DNA from: JBDHTS01 sp044220535
GTDB taxonomy: Bacteria; Pseudomonadota; Alphaproteobacteria; Micavibrionales; Micavibrionaceae
NCBI GenBank assembly: GCA_044220535.1
Contig: JBGAQU010000047.1
Span: 1 to 20,393 of the forward strand
Reading direction: 5' to 3'
DNA: 20,393 nucleotides
Notes under the pieces: model-generated
Seen by the model: the letters and a program-made list of their open reading frames with translations, nothing else
Databases searched by the model: none
Told to the model about the DNA's origin: nothing
Translations under genes and position numbers: made by a program
Shown here: in pieces, positions 1 through 7,798 of the stretch
Numbering within the stretch: position 1 is the first letter of the stretch
Layout of the letters: every line of letters starts with the position of its first letter

Positions 1-1112
1 TTGAAATCGTGATAGGCGACCATTGCGTCCGTTCCCTTTAGCCATGTATCCCCTACCGGCACTTTATAGGCCAGGGAAAGATAGGCATCGGTCAGGCCGT
101 TTGCGGGAGTCGTCAGGAATTTATCGGCCCATCCGTCAAAGGCGTGAAGGGTTGCCAGTGGAGTCTGAAACGCTGTCGTGCCATCCCCTTCCAGAACCTC
201 GTAACCGACTTTGCCTGTCAGGCCAAACGCCGAAACGCCGGGCTCCAAGAGGTAATAGTTCTCGCTGATATCCGCGGGGTTGTCGCCGTAATCGGTCTGA
301 TGCGCGCCTTCGGCGGCATAGATCAGAGTCACGTCATCGTCAGCGGCATATTTACCGGTCAGGCGCGCGCCATAGGTCGCGGTGGACAAAGGATGGGAGT
401 TGTCGAAATCGAGCAGATAAGTATAACCTGTCGCTTTCAATGCCGGATCGAATTCATAGGATCCGTTGATCAGATGAACGTCGCCTTTAAAATTGCCCAC
501 GGGTGAGTCTTCGCCGAATACACGATTCACTTTGGCAACGTAAGCGTAATACAGCTTGGCGTGGTCGATATAATCGCTGCTGACGCTAAGGGCATCGAAA
601 GTCTGGTTGTTCTGACGCCATTCAGACGCGCCTACAAAACGCTGGTTGTCCAGATTGATCACCTGGCGGCCAAGCGTAATATTGGTTTGCGGCAGACCCT
701 GGTAGCTTACATTGAGCTGATTCAGGTTTGTATTGTAATTAGGGTCGGCAACAGTTGGATAAGTGGTTTTTCCGTTGACGCCGTCATTATAATGTTCGGC
801 CCCGACCCGCGCGACGTTTTCAAGTTCGGCGGTCGCCTTGAAGCCTTCATAAGCGCCGGTCGTATACCCGACACGAGTTCTGACGGTCGAGGCGTTCGCG
901 TCATGCGCCAGCCCGTCCTGATCGACGAATTCGTAGCGGTAACGCACATCGATCGTCGGCGTGCCCTGTACTATGGCTTCGCCGAGGGTAGAGGCGGGCG
1001 TGGGGGCAGGGGCAGGTGTTGTTACAGCATTATCCGCCCTTGCGGTAAGGGGAAGGGACATCAGCAATGCGAGTAGGCCTGTAGACAAAAGAAGCGGGGT
1101 GCCTGTTTTCAT
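1..1112 (-). CDS. Outer-membrane porin, alginate-export family-like (partial, C-terminus off left edge)
   Basis: An open minus-strand frame runs from an ATG at 1112..1110 to the window edge, about 370 codons with no stop. It begins with a Sec signal peptide (basic MKTG start, Leu-rich core, cleavage near TARA-D at about residue 26), followed by a short Pro/Ala/Thr linker. The mature part alternates polar and aromatic/hydrophobic residues as in beta-barrel strands, with stretches such as TIDVRYRYEFVDQD, INLDNQRFVGASEWRQNNQT and TLHAFDGWADKFLTTP. The last two resemble alginate-export-type porins (family knowledge, not a search result). The protein would sit in the outer membrane as a solute channel; the substrate cannot be read from sequence. 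It is divergent from mreC and probably monocistronic. The ribosome-binding site is weak (AAAGAAAG upstream). Another porin family remains possible, but an outer-membrane barrel is well supported. Confidence 0.8.
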   Translation of the reverse strand, partial: MKTGTPLLLSTGLLALLMSLPLTARADNAVTTPAPAPTPASTLGEAIVQGTPTIDVRYRYEFVDQDGLAHDANASTVRTRVGYTTGAYEGFKATAELENVARVGAEHYNDGVNGKTTYPTVADPNYNTNLNQLNVSYQGLPQTNITLGRQVINLDNQRFVGASEWRQNNQTFDALSVSSDYIDHAKLYYAYVAKVNRVFGEDSPVGNFKGDVHLINGSYEFDPALKATGYTYLLDFDNSHPLSTATYGARLTGKYAADDDVTLIYAAEGAHQTDYGDNPADISENYYLLEPGVSAFGLTGKVGYEVLEGDGTTAFQTPLATLHAFDGWADKFLTTPANGLTDAYLSLAYKVPVGDTWLKGTDAMVAYHDF

Positions 1113-1179
1113 GGATTTGCTTTCTTTAATTTTTAAGAGGATGCTTTGAATAGGAAGGGAACGCGAATTTAGTTTATAA

Positions 1180-1220
1180 AAGATAACAAAGATTTAAAAG
1201 ATTGCAATATTCAGTATTGC
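1180..1220 (-). promoter_or_regulatory. Candidate porin promoter with overlapping inverted repeat
   Basis: Reading the minus strand, TTGCAA (1207..1202) and TATCTT (1185..1180) are separated by 16 bp, a plausible sigma70-type -35/-10 pair about 70 bp upstream of the porin ATG. The -35 overlaps a dyad GCAATA-ttcag-TATTGC at 1204..1220, where a regulator could bind. This is pattern matching only. The rest of the 296-bp divergent region (1113..1408) is AT-rich near the porin and shows no other gene. Confidence 0.3.
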
Positions 1221-1408
1221 GTGTGTCCCTCATTTTTTATAAACTGGATGCAGAAAAGACTTGCCGACCATTCTTTCTTTTTTTATCACTTCCTTTGGGC
1301 CGATTTTTATCAGCCCTCCCTTAAAGTTAACCGGACGGTAGTATTTATCGCTTATGCTTGGGGGTGTAAGACCTTGAGAAAAGTCGTGAATACGGAATTG
1401 AGCGACAG

Positions 1409-2281
1409 TTGAAAATTCGCCCCCGCGCCAAAGGTATCGCCAGATTCTTCCCCAGCCCGTCCTGGGGCGGCCGCACCGCGTCGGCCCTTTTTGTTTCCAT
1501 TTCCGTGATTTTGTTTGCCCTGTCGGCGGCATCGCCGTCCAACCTGCAGGGCATGCGCGCCGGCGCGACCGATGTTCTGGCCCCTGTACTGGGCATAGTC
1601 AATAAACCGTTCCAGATAGCCGCGTCCTATGTGAATACGGTTAGCGGCCTGGCCGGCTTGCAGCAGGAAAACGCGAAGCTGCGCGCGGAAAACGACCGCT
1701 TGCGCGAATGGTATCAGACCGCCATGCAGCTGCAGGCCGAAAATGAATCCCTGAACCGCCTGATGCATGTCGCGGTGGAACCCCAGCATAAATTCGTCAC
1801 CGCCCGTATTGTGGCGGATTCCGGCAACAGCTATCTGAAAACGCTCCTGGTCATGGCCGGTCGTGAAAACGGCGTCGATAAGGGGCAGGCCGTGATTTCC
1901 GGCGAAGGCCTGATTGGCCGTACGGTGGAGGCAGGCAACCGCGCCGCCCGCGTGCTGCTGGTCACCGATATCAACTCCCGCGTGCCTGTGATCATCCAGG
2001 GCCAGGGCGAAGGCGAGGATATCCGCGCCATGATGGCAGGCCGTAACGACGATTTCCCCGCGATCCTGCATTTGCCCGCCGATACCAAGCTGCAGCCCGG
2101 CGCCCGGGTCATGACATCCGGCAATGGCGGCGTTTTCCCGTTCGGCCTGCCGATTGGCGTGGTACAGCCGGCATCTGACGGCACGCTGTATGTCCGCCTG
2201 TTCGCCGATATCGAAAAACTGACCCATGTCCGTGTTATCGACCGGGACGAAGATCCCAATCTGATCGAGCCAGCGCAGTAA
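1409..2281 (+). CDS. mreC: Rod-shape-determining protein MreC
   Basis: The 290-residue protein has the MreC layout: a short basic cytoplasmic N-terminus, one membrane segment (about residues 23-43), a periplasmic coiled coil (about 84-117, with QQENAKLRAENDRL), then the beta-rich MreC domain (about 128-275, with GENGVDKGQAV-like and ISGEGLIGRTVE stretches). MreC links the MreB/MreD/RodZ elongation complex to PBP2 and is thought to activate PBP2. The start is read as TTG at 1409: the frame is closed by a stop at 1367 and no ATG or GTG lies between, though an internal start is possible; the Shine-Dalgarno is poor (GAG six bases upstream). It heads mreC-mreD-mrdA-rodA. The usual upstream partner mreB is absent here, and the divergent neighbour is a porin. 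The family assignment is confident; the exact start is less so. Confidence 0.95.
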   Translation: MKIRPRAKGIARFFPSPSWGGRTASALFVSISVILFALSAASPSNLQGMRAGATDVLAPVLGIVNKPFQIAASYVNTVSGLAGLQQENAKLRAENDRLREWYQTAMQLQAENESLNRLMHVAVEPQHKFVTARIVADSGNSYLKTLLVMAGRENGVDKGQAVISGEGLIGRTVEAGNRAARVLLVTDINSRVPVIIQGQGEGEDIRAMMAGRNDDFPAILHLPADTKLQPGARVMTSGNGGVFPFGLPIGVVQPASDGTLYVRLFADIEKLTHVRVIDRDEDPNLIEPAQ

Positions 2282-2346
2282 TTTTCTCCTGCCTATATCT
2301 CCCTAGGCCATAATGACAATCCTGCCGTTTTGCGCTAGAAAATGGC

Positions 2347-2877
2347 ATGGCCTTTGATTTCTCAGCCCGTAAAATGGAAGATACCGCGCGCCTGATGGTG
2401 CCGCAGATTCTATTGCTGTTGCTCTTGCTTTTGAACATGGCGTCCATTCCTTTGCCTTATGCCGGAACGGTGAAGGCGCATCTGGTATTAATGGCGATTT
2501 ATTACTGGTCGATTTACCGGCCTACGCTGGTTCCTGCATCCTGGTGTTTTTGCATCGGCCTGGTCATGGATATCATCGGCGGCCCCGCGCTGGGGTTGAA
2601 TGCATTGATATTGGTTTTGATCCAATGGGTGGTCAGGGATCAGCGGAAATTTTTAATGGGGCAGCCTTATTTCGTGATCTGGGCGGCGTTTGGTCTGGTG
2701 ACGCTGTGCGCGTCGCTGATGCAATGGGCGTTGAGCGGCCTGGTCGGCCTGGAATGGATTCCGCTGGCCCCGGTGATGGGCAGCATGCTGATCACGATGC
2801 TTTTATTTCCGCCGGTCGGGATGCTTCTGGTGTTTACGCACCGGATTCTGCCCGTGCCGCCGCGCACGTTTCAATAA
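2347..2877 (+). CDS. mreD: Rod-shape-determining protein MreD
   Basis: A 176-residue, strongly hydrophobic protein with about five predicted membrane segments, beginning with a Leu-rich helix around residues 18-35. Size, topology and position between mreC and the PBP2 gene are those of MreD, the inner-membrane subunit of the elongation complex; sequence conservation in this family is low, so context carries much of the call. The chosen ATG at 2347 has no clear Shine-Dalgarno, and an overlapping out-of-frame ATG lies five bases upstream. The gene follows mreC after 65 bp and precedes mrdA by 15 bp, so it is probably cotranscribed with both. Confidence 0.88.
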   Translation: MAFDFSARKMEDTARLMVPQILLLLLLLLNMASIPLPYAGTVKAHLVLMAIYYWSIYRPTLVPASWCFCIGLVMDIIGGPALGLNALILVLIQWVVRDQRKFLMGQPYFVIWAAFGLVTLCASLMQWALSGLVGLEWIPLAPVMGSMLITMLLFPPVGMLLVFTHRILPVPPRTFQ

Positions 2878-2892
2878 AGGGCCGGTTTTTTC

Positions 2893-4741
2893 ATGGAACG
2901 CGACCACGACCGCATACGATCCTTCACCCGCCGCGCGCTTCTGGTCGGGGTGCTGCAGGGCGGGCTGATGGCGGGGCTGGGCACGCGCCTTGCGTGGCTG
3001 CAGGTGGCGCAGGGCCAGAAATACCGCATGCTGGCGGAAAACAACCGCATCAATATCAAACTGCTGGCCCCGTCACGCGGCCTGATCGTGGACAGAGCCG
3101 GCCGCAAGATTGTTTCCAACACACAGAACTTTCGCGCCATTCTTATTCCCGAACAGACGGAGAATATCGCTGCGGCGCTGGATAATCTGAGAAAACTGAT
3201 CCCGCTGAACGAACGTGAAATCCAGCGCGTGATGAAGCAGGCGAAAAAACAGGCGTCATTCCTGCCCGTTGAAATCCGCGAAAACCTGAGCTGGGATGAA
3301 GTGTCGCTGGTGGAGGTGCATCTGCCCGATCTGCCGGGCATCGCCATTGACGAAGGGGAAGTGCGGAATTACCCTTTCAGCGAAACCATGGCACACATCA
3401 CCGGTTATGTTGGCGCGGTCAACACGGCGGAAATGACCGACGATCCGCTGCTCAGCCTGCCGGGATTTAAAATTGGCAAGGTGGGCATTGAAAAGGCATT
3501 TGACAGTGCGCTGCAGGGTAGGGCGGGAACGGCAGAGATTGAGGTGAACGTCCTGGGCCGGGAGGTGCGGGAACTCAATCGTTATAAGGGCATGCCGGGT
3601 GCGCGCATCGGCCTGACCATTGACGCCGAACTTCAGACCTATGCCTATCACCGCCTCAGTGATGAAAAAAGCGCCTCTGCTGTGCTGATGGATGTCAAGA
3701 CGGGCGCGATCTATGCGCTTGGTTCCGCCCCTGCCTATGACCCCAATGTCTTTAGCAGGGGCATTCCGGCGAACTTGTGGGAAAGCCTGAACAACGATCC
3801 CTATCATCCGCTGATCAACAAAGCTCTGAGCGGTCTGTATCCGCCCGGTTCGACATTCAAGGTGGCAACGGCGCTGGCCTTGCTGGAAAGCAAGCATATC
3901 AACCGCAATACGACGCAATATTGTCCCGGCTTTTATGAATTCGGCAACGCGCGATTCCATTGCTGGAAACATAGCGGCCACGGCACGGTGAATGTGGTGA
4001 CCGCGATTGAACAATCCTGCGACGTATTTTTCTACAAGAGCATCGTCGATCTCGGTATAGAACCGCTTGCGAAATATGTCAGGATGCTGGGCCTCGGCTC
4101 CAAAACCGGAATCGATATGATGGAAGACCGGTCGGGGATCATACCGGACAAGGCCTGGAAACTGGGCCGATTCGGGGAGCCTTGGCAGCAGGGCGAAACC
4201 ATTGTCGCCGCCATCGGTCAGGGTTATACGGTGACGACGCCGATCCAGCTGGCGGTCATGACGGCCCGGATTGTCAGCGATACCATNNNNNNNNNNNNNN
4301 NNNNNNNNNNNNNNNNNNNNNNNNNNNNNNNNNNNNNNNNNNNNCCAGAAAGTCATCCCGCAGGCCTGGCCCTCTCTGGGTTTTCGCAGGGAAAATCTGG
4401 ATATTGTGCTGGAAGGCATGAACCGGGTCGTCAACACCCAGCGTGGTACCGCGTACAGTTCGCGCATTCAGGACCCGCTATTCGCCATGGGCGGAAAGAC
4501 AGGCAGCGCCCAGGTCAAGCGGATCAGCAAGCAGGAACGCGCATCGAAGATGTCGAACGAAGATCTGCCCTGGCATCTGCGCGATCAGGCGCTATTCATC
4601 GGTTATGCGCCCGTTAACAATCCTCGTTATGCCTGTGCCGTCGTCGTTGAACACGGCATGCATGGCGGCTCGGCTGCGGCGCCGATCGCGCGGGACCTTT
4701 TGCTGGCCGCGCAGAAACGCAATCTGGGGAATGAGGGCTGA
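2893..4741 (+). CDS. mrdA: Penicillin-binding protein 2 (transpeptidase of the elongation complex), interrupted by an assembly gap
   Basis: A class B PBP that cross-links new peptidoglycan with RodA during elongation. After a basic N-terminus and one membrane segment (about residues 15-35) comes the dimerisation region with RGLIVDRAGRKI, then the transpeptidase domain: catalytic STFK (Ser320, Lys323), the SCD version of the SxN motif (Ser375) typical of PBP2, and KTG within GGKTGSAQV (Lys codon at 4496). A run of 58 N (4287..4344) splits the gene. The sequence before the gap reads in the frame of 2893, while the sequence after it (QKVIPQAWPSLGF to NLGNEG, stop 4739..4741) is in another frame, because 58 is not a multiple of three. 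I treat this as one intact gene with a mis-sized gap. Its stop overlaps the region carrying the rodA ribosome-binding site. Confidence 0.95.
4287..4344. other. Assembly gap (58 N) inside mrdA
   Basis: A run of unknown bases. The mrdA frame is continuous only if the true length is a multiple of three (for example 57 or 60), so the stated length is not exact. The missing residues fall between the SxN and KTG motifs, in a variable part of the transpeptidase domain. Confidence 0.97.
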
Positions 4742-4747
4742 AAAACT

Positions 4748-5878
4748 ATGGCAACATTCGGATTGAATAATTCCCTGAGCCTTGGCCAGAAGCTGCAACA
4801 GTTAAGCTGGGGGCTGATCGTCTTGATCACGGTTGTCGCCTGTGTCGGATTTACGGCGCTGTATTCAGCAGCGGGTGGCAATTTTGAACCTTGGGTATCC
4901 AAGCAGATGGTGCGTTTTTGTATCGGTATCTGCGGCATGATTGTGATCGCTGTCACGGATATCCGTATCTGGCACAAACTGGCTTATCCCGGTTATGCGC
5001 TAGGCCTAATGTTGCTGATTATCGTTGAGGCGATGGGAAAGATCGGCATGGGCGCGCAACGCTGGATCGACCTTGGCTTTATCCAGCTGCAGCCTTCGGA
5101 AGTAGTAAAGCTGACGGTTGTCATGGCGTTGGCGCGATATTTTCATTCGATGCTGATGGAAGATATAAAGCGGTTGACGGCATTGTTCGTTCCGGCGCTG
5201 ATCGTCCTCCTGCCCATGGCGCTGGAAATTGTGCAACCTGATTTGGGCACCGCGCTGGTGACGGGTATTTCGGGTGTGGCGATGTTCTTTATCGCCGGCG
5301 TTCCTGCATGGCTGTTTATACTGGGGATCGGGCTTGTCGCCGCCGCCGCGCCAGCCGCGTGGTTTTTTGTCCTGCATGATTACCAGAAGCAGCGCGTCCT
5401 GACCTTTATGGATCCGGAATCGGATCCGCTGGGGTCCGGATATCACATCATGCAATCGAAAATCGCGTTGGGTTCAGGTGGAATCGGTGGGAAAGGATTT
5501 TTGCAAGGCAGTCAGAGCCATTTGAATTTCCTGCCGGAAAAACAGACGGATTTTATTTTCACGCTGTTCGCCGAGGAATGGGGCTTGATGGGCGGGTTTT
5601 TCCTGATGGGCGTGTTCAGCCTGATCATGGTTTACTGCGCCTGGATCGCAATGCGTTCACGACATGATTTCGGGCGGCTGCTCGCTTTCGGCCTGATGAT
5701 CAATTTCTCGCTTTATGTGTTCATCAATGTGGCGATGGTGATGGGGTTGCTGCCTGTTGTCGGTGTGCCGCTGCCAATGGTGTCCTATGGCGGAACATCA
5801 ATGTTGTCGGTACTGGCGGGGTTCGGCCTGATCATGTCATGTAATATCTATAAGGACAGCAAGGTCCCGCGGTCCTAG
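4748..5878 (+). CDS. rodA: Peptidoglycan glycosyltransferase RodA (SEDS family)
   Basis: A 376-residue polytopic membrane protein of the SEDS family, which polymerises lipid II into glycan strands with PBP2 as partner. Diagnostic stretches are visible: GAQRWIDLGFIQLQPSEVVK (about residues 102-121), the QPDLGTAL motif (163-170), FLPEKQTDFIFTLFAEEWGL (261-280) and the C-terminal VGVPLPMVSYGGTS. Asp268 in the TDFIF motif corresponds to the catalytic Asp of SEDS enzymes. Length matches the family. A GAGG ribosome-binding site overlaps the end of mrdA, with six bases between the genes, so it is cotranscribed and probably translated in step. Its stop overlaps the stop of the opposing lipoprotein gene in a CTAG palindrome. 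FtsW is less likely because of the mre/mrd context. Confidence 0.95.
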   Translation: MATFGLNNSLSLGQKLQQLSWGLIVLITVVACVGFTALYSAAGGNFEPWVSKQMVRFCIGICGMIVIAVTDIRIWHKLAYPGYALGLMLLIIVEAMGKIGMGAQRWIDLGFIQLQPSEVVKLTVVMALARYFHSMLMEDIKRLTALFVPALIVLLPMALEIVQPDLGTALVTGISGVAMFFIAGVPAWLFILGIGLVAAAAPAAWFFVLHDYQKQRVLTFMDPESDPLGSGYHIMQSKIALGSGGIGGKGFLQGSQSHLNFLPEKQTDFIFTLFAEEWGLMGGFFLMGVFSLIMVYCAWIAMRSRHDFGRLLAFGLMINFSLYVFINVAMVMGLLPVVGVPLPMVSYGGTSMLSVLAGFGLIMSCNIYKDSKVPRS

Positions 5879-6354
5879 CGCGGGGCGCAATGGCCGATAT
5901 TCATGAACAAGTCAGGCTGCAGAATTTTATCTGTCACATTTGCCTGGCGTATGGATGCAGGAAATGAAAGTTGAGGCGGCGTAATGCCATGTCCGCCCAT
6001 GCTGGCGCAGCGGGCTATACGATCAAAGACCAGCGTGTAGCCCTGATCCGGAGCGCGGGTGATATCAACAGCACATCGTTCATTGGGATCGGAGGATGTC
6101 ATGCCGTCTTCATATCGCCATCGGGACTCGTCCGTTTTTGACGCTTCTCCAAACACAGCGAAATTCAGTCCGGATGTCCATGTGGACACAGCAAAAGCAA
6201 GCTTGTCGCCCGGCCTTAGATCAGCGGAAAACAGGCTAATGTCTTTTCCCTTTTCCTGGCAAAAAACTTCAGTGTGTTGGGATGAATCAATGACCTGTGT
6301 GCAGGCCGCAAGCGCCGTTGTAAACAGAGCGGTGATGCGAATGCTTCTTCTCAT
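5875..6354 (-). CDS. Predicted lipoprotein, four-Cys paralog of the upstream gene; function unknown
   Basis: A 159-residue protein with a short hydrophobic signal ending in a lipobox (L15-A-A-C18), so it is likely lipid-anchored. The mature part carries four cysteines (FCQE, ERC, ARC, HC near the C-terminus) in the same order and similar spacing as in the upstream protein encoded at 6351..6878. Shared stretches include LNFAVFGEA versus NNFAIYGKA, W-x-[FY]-x-[ED] and ERC-x-[VL]-[DS]-I. The two are clearly paralogs. The ATG overlaps the upstream stop (ATGA), implying translational coupling. I recognise no characterised family; an envelope role is inferred only from export. Two disulfides are plausible. 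The 3' end overlaps the rodA stop by four bases, with no terminator visible. Confidence 0.82.
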   Translation of the reverse strand: MRRSIRITALFTTALAACTQVIDSSQHTEVFCQEKGKDISLFSADLRPGDKLAFAVSTWTSGLNFAVFGEASKTDESRWRYEDGMTSSDPNERCAVDITRAPDQGYTLVFDRIARCASMGGHGITPPQLSFPASIRQANVTDKILQPDLFMNIGHCAPR

Positions 6355-6878
6355 TTGAAGCGAGGGTTAGGACCTTTGCTGCATTTCCCGGCGTTCATCG
6401 CGCTTTCAAAGCTGTCCAGCTCCTTGCCGACCGGGCTTTCAAAGCTTTCCTTGGGAAAAAGGACTTCGGTCAGCGTGGCGTTGCGTCCGCCATAAGATTG
6501 GCACTGTGCGCTTGGCGATGTGGTGATGTGGTAACCGTCCGGTTGCAGCGCGATGCTCAGGTCGCAGCGTTCGTCTTTTTTGCTGGAATTCAAATTTTCA
6601 GTAAAATTCCATGTATTGTTGCCTTTGGATTTCGCTTTGCCATAAATGGCAAAGTTATTGCCATTGGGAAACCAGAGGGAAATACCGAATTTCATAGCGC
6701 CCTTATCGTCGGGCTTCAGGGACAGAACACGCATTTCATCCTGGTCGCTGATACAGTAAACGCCGTTATTGGGCGCCGCGGCCGCAGTCGCTTTAGGTGC
6801 GTCAGCCGCCCGGGAAAGCCCCGCGAACCCTGCAATGGCCAATAGGCACAAGGCTGGAAAAACATAGATTTTTTTCAT
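6351..6878 (-). CDS. Predicted secreted four-Cys protein, paralog of the downstream lipoprotein; function unknown
   Basis: A 175-residue protein starting with a classic Sec signal peptide (MKKIYVFPALCLL core, cleavage near SRA-AD at about residue 24). It has no lipobox, unlike its paralog, so it is probably periplasmic or secreted. An Ala-rich linker precedes a domain with four cysteines (VYC, ERC, QC, KC) matching those of the downstream gene; between them lie LWFPNGNNFAIYGKAK and the QSYGG loop, the counterpart of ASMGG. Tandem duplication followed by divergence of the export signal is the simplest origin. It heads a two-gene operon with a good promoter candidate in the divergent intergenic region. 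The ribosome-binding site is weak. I do not recognise the family. Confidence 0.82.
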   Translation of the reverse strand: MKKIYVFPALCLLAIAGFAGLSRAADAPKATAAAAPNNGVYCISDQDEMRVLSLKPDDKGAMKFGISLWFPNGNNFAIYGKAKSKGNNTWNFTENLNSSKKDERCDLSIALQPDGYHITTSPSAQCQSYGGRNATLTEVLFPKESFESPVGKELDSFESAMNAGKCSKGPNPRFK

Positions 6879-6914
6879 GGTTATGGCCCGCTTTTGTTTT
6901 TATCCTCTTCCCCG

Positions 6915-6944
6915 ATTGTAACATGTTCCTTTGAAACTGCTCAA
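6915..6944 (-). promoter_or_regulatory. Candidate promoter of the two-paralog operon
   Basis: On the minus strand, TTGAGC (6944..6939) and TACAAT (6920..6915) are spaced by 18 bp, matching four and five of six consensus positions, about 37 bp upstream of the ATG at 6878. It overlaps the opposite-facing candidate -10 at 6946..6951, so the two divergent transcripts could interfere. Pattern evidence only. Confidence 0.4.
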
Positions 6945-6945
6945 T

Positions 6946-6951
6946 TATAAT
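6946..6951 (+). promoter_or_regulatory. Candidate -10 element for the lysozyme-like gene
   Basis: A perfect TATAAT about 70 bp upstream of the ATG at 7020. No convincing -35 lies 16-18 bp upstream, so it would need an activator or an extended contact. It lies beside the opposing promoter candidate. Confidence 0.28.
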
Positions 6952-7019
6952 CCAGAATGGCCGGGAGACTATTAACACGGAGCAGGGTTGTGACCCTTTG
7001 GCAATCGCGGGAGCCATGA

Positions 7020-7724
7020 ATGTCTGTAATCGAATCTGTATTGAAAACATTGGCCTATTTTACCGTCCTGGCCCTTTTGGCCGGACCGGCACAGGCCAAA
7101 TGTGTCGTATCAAGCCATGGGGATGTCAGCTGTGATGCAAAGGGGTTTGAACAGGGTGACACGCCCACACGCTGGCAAGAGCAGGCGGAACCGCCACGGC
7201 CGATTTTAGGCACGAGCCAGGATCGAATGAACGATTATAAAATGGACCTGAAAGCCTGTCACCGCGCGGATCCTTCAAGGCTTTACAGGGATTCAGTTAT
7301 GGCGCGCGCCAATGTCAGCGAGGAAGTTCACAACGACCTGTCTGGCCGCCTGACAGTGGGTATAGATCATATCGTTACGCCTGAAGACAATCTGAAATTC
7401 AAAGACATGATTTCAAAAGACCGGATTTTAGCGCTCTGGCAAAATGACAGCGCCTGGGCGGTCGAGGCGGCCATGGCACAAGCCAAGGAAGCCAGGATCT
7501 GTAACCCCTGCGCCATTGCCGTTCTGGCTGAAATTAATGACCAGCTTGGCCGCAACTGGATCCAAAAAAACAGCACGGTGTGGCAATTGATCGTGGCGCG
7601 TAAATACAGAGAAGCCATACAGGTTTTGGGATCAACCCTCTGGATGCTGAACACGCCTGTTGGTGTGCGTGAATTCCAAGTTCTGCTGAATTCATTACCT
7701 GTAGAGCCTGAGGTTTGCAAATAA
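7020..7724 (+). CDS. Secreted protein with T4-lysozyme-like (GH24) fold signature, catalytic Glu not evident
   Basis: A 234-residue protein with a Sec signal (cleavage after GPAQA, residue 26) and six cysteines in the mature part. The stretch from about 104 to 226 lines up by eye with phage T4-type lysozymes: HNDLSGRLTVGIDH against T4 YKDTEGYYTIGIGH, AEINDQLG against INMVFQMG, and KYREAIQVLGSTLWMLNTP against RWDEAAVNLAKSRWYNQTP. Asp106 and Thr112 fall on T4 Asp20 and Thr26. The residue aligned with catalytic Glu11 is Ala97; the nearest acids are Glu101 and Glu102. It may therefore be a divergent muramidase or an inactive relative that binds glycan; the N-terminal third (27-95) is unassigned. 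The start has a good SD (GGGAG) seven bases upstream. It is not in a phage context. The fold call is by-eye homology, so moderately confident. Confidence 0.6.
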   Translation: MSVIESVLKTLAYFTVLALLAGPAQAKCVVSSHGDVSCDAKGFEQGDTPTRWQEQAEPPRPILGTSQDRMNDYKMDLKACHRADPSRLYRDSVMARANVSEEVHNDLSGRLTVGIDHIVTPEDNLKFKDMISKDRILALWQNDSAWAVEAAMAQAKEARICNPCAIAVLAEINDQLGRNWIQKNSTVWQLIVARKYREAIQVLGSTLWMLNTPVGVREFQVLLNSLPVEPEVCK

Positions 7725-7798
7725 GGAATAAAGACTTGCCGTGTTGCTTTTTGTATCAAAACTCATCAAAATCTGAATACAATCGAATGGAGGATGTA

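Noticed and set aside
1352..2227. Long minus-strand open frame opposite mreC (291 codons)
   Set aside because: It is antisense to a clearly conserved MreC gene, has His/Gln/Arg-rich composition typical of shadow frames, and no ribosome-binding site.
3256..4467. Long minus-strand open frame opposite mrdA (403 codons)
   Set aside because: It lies over the PBP2 catalytic domain, crosses the N gap, and resembles no protein; a shadow of a GC-rich gene.
7016..7030. Alternative ATG at 7016 for the lysozyme-like gene
   Set aside because: It is in a different frame and does not lead to the signal peptide and conserved domain; ATG 7020 does.
7715..7798. Earlier start (7715) for the Cys-rich secreted protein
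   Set aside because: It would place 28 polar residues before the signal peptide and lacks a ribosome-binding site; GGAGG five bases before ATG 7799 decides the start.
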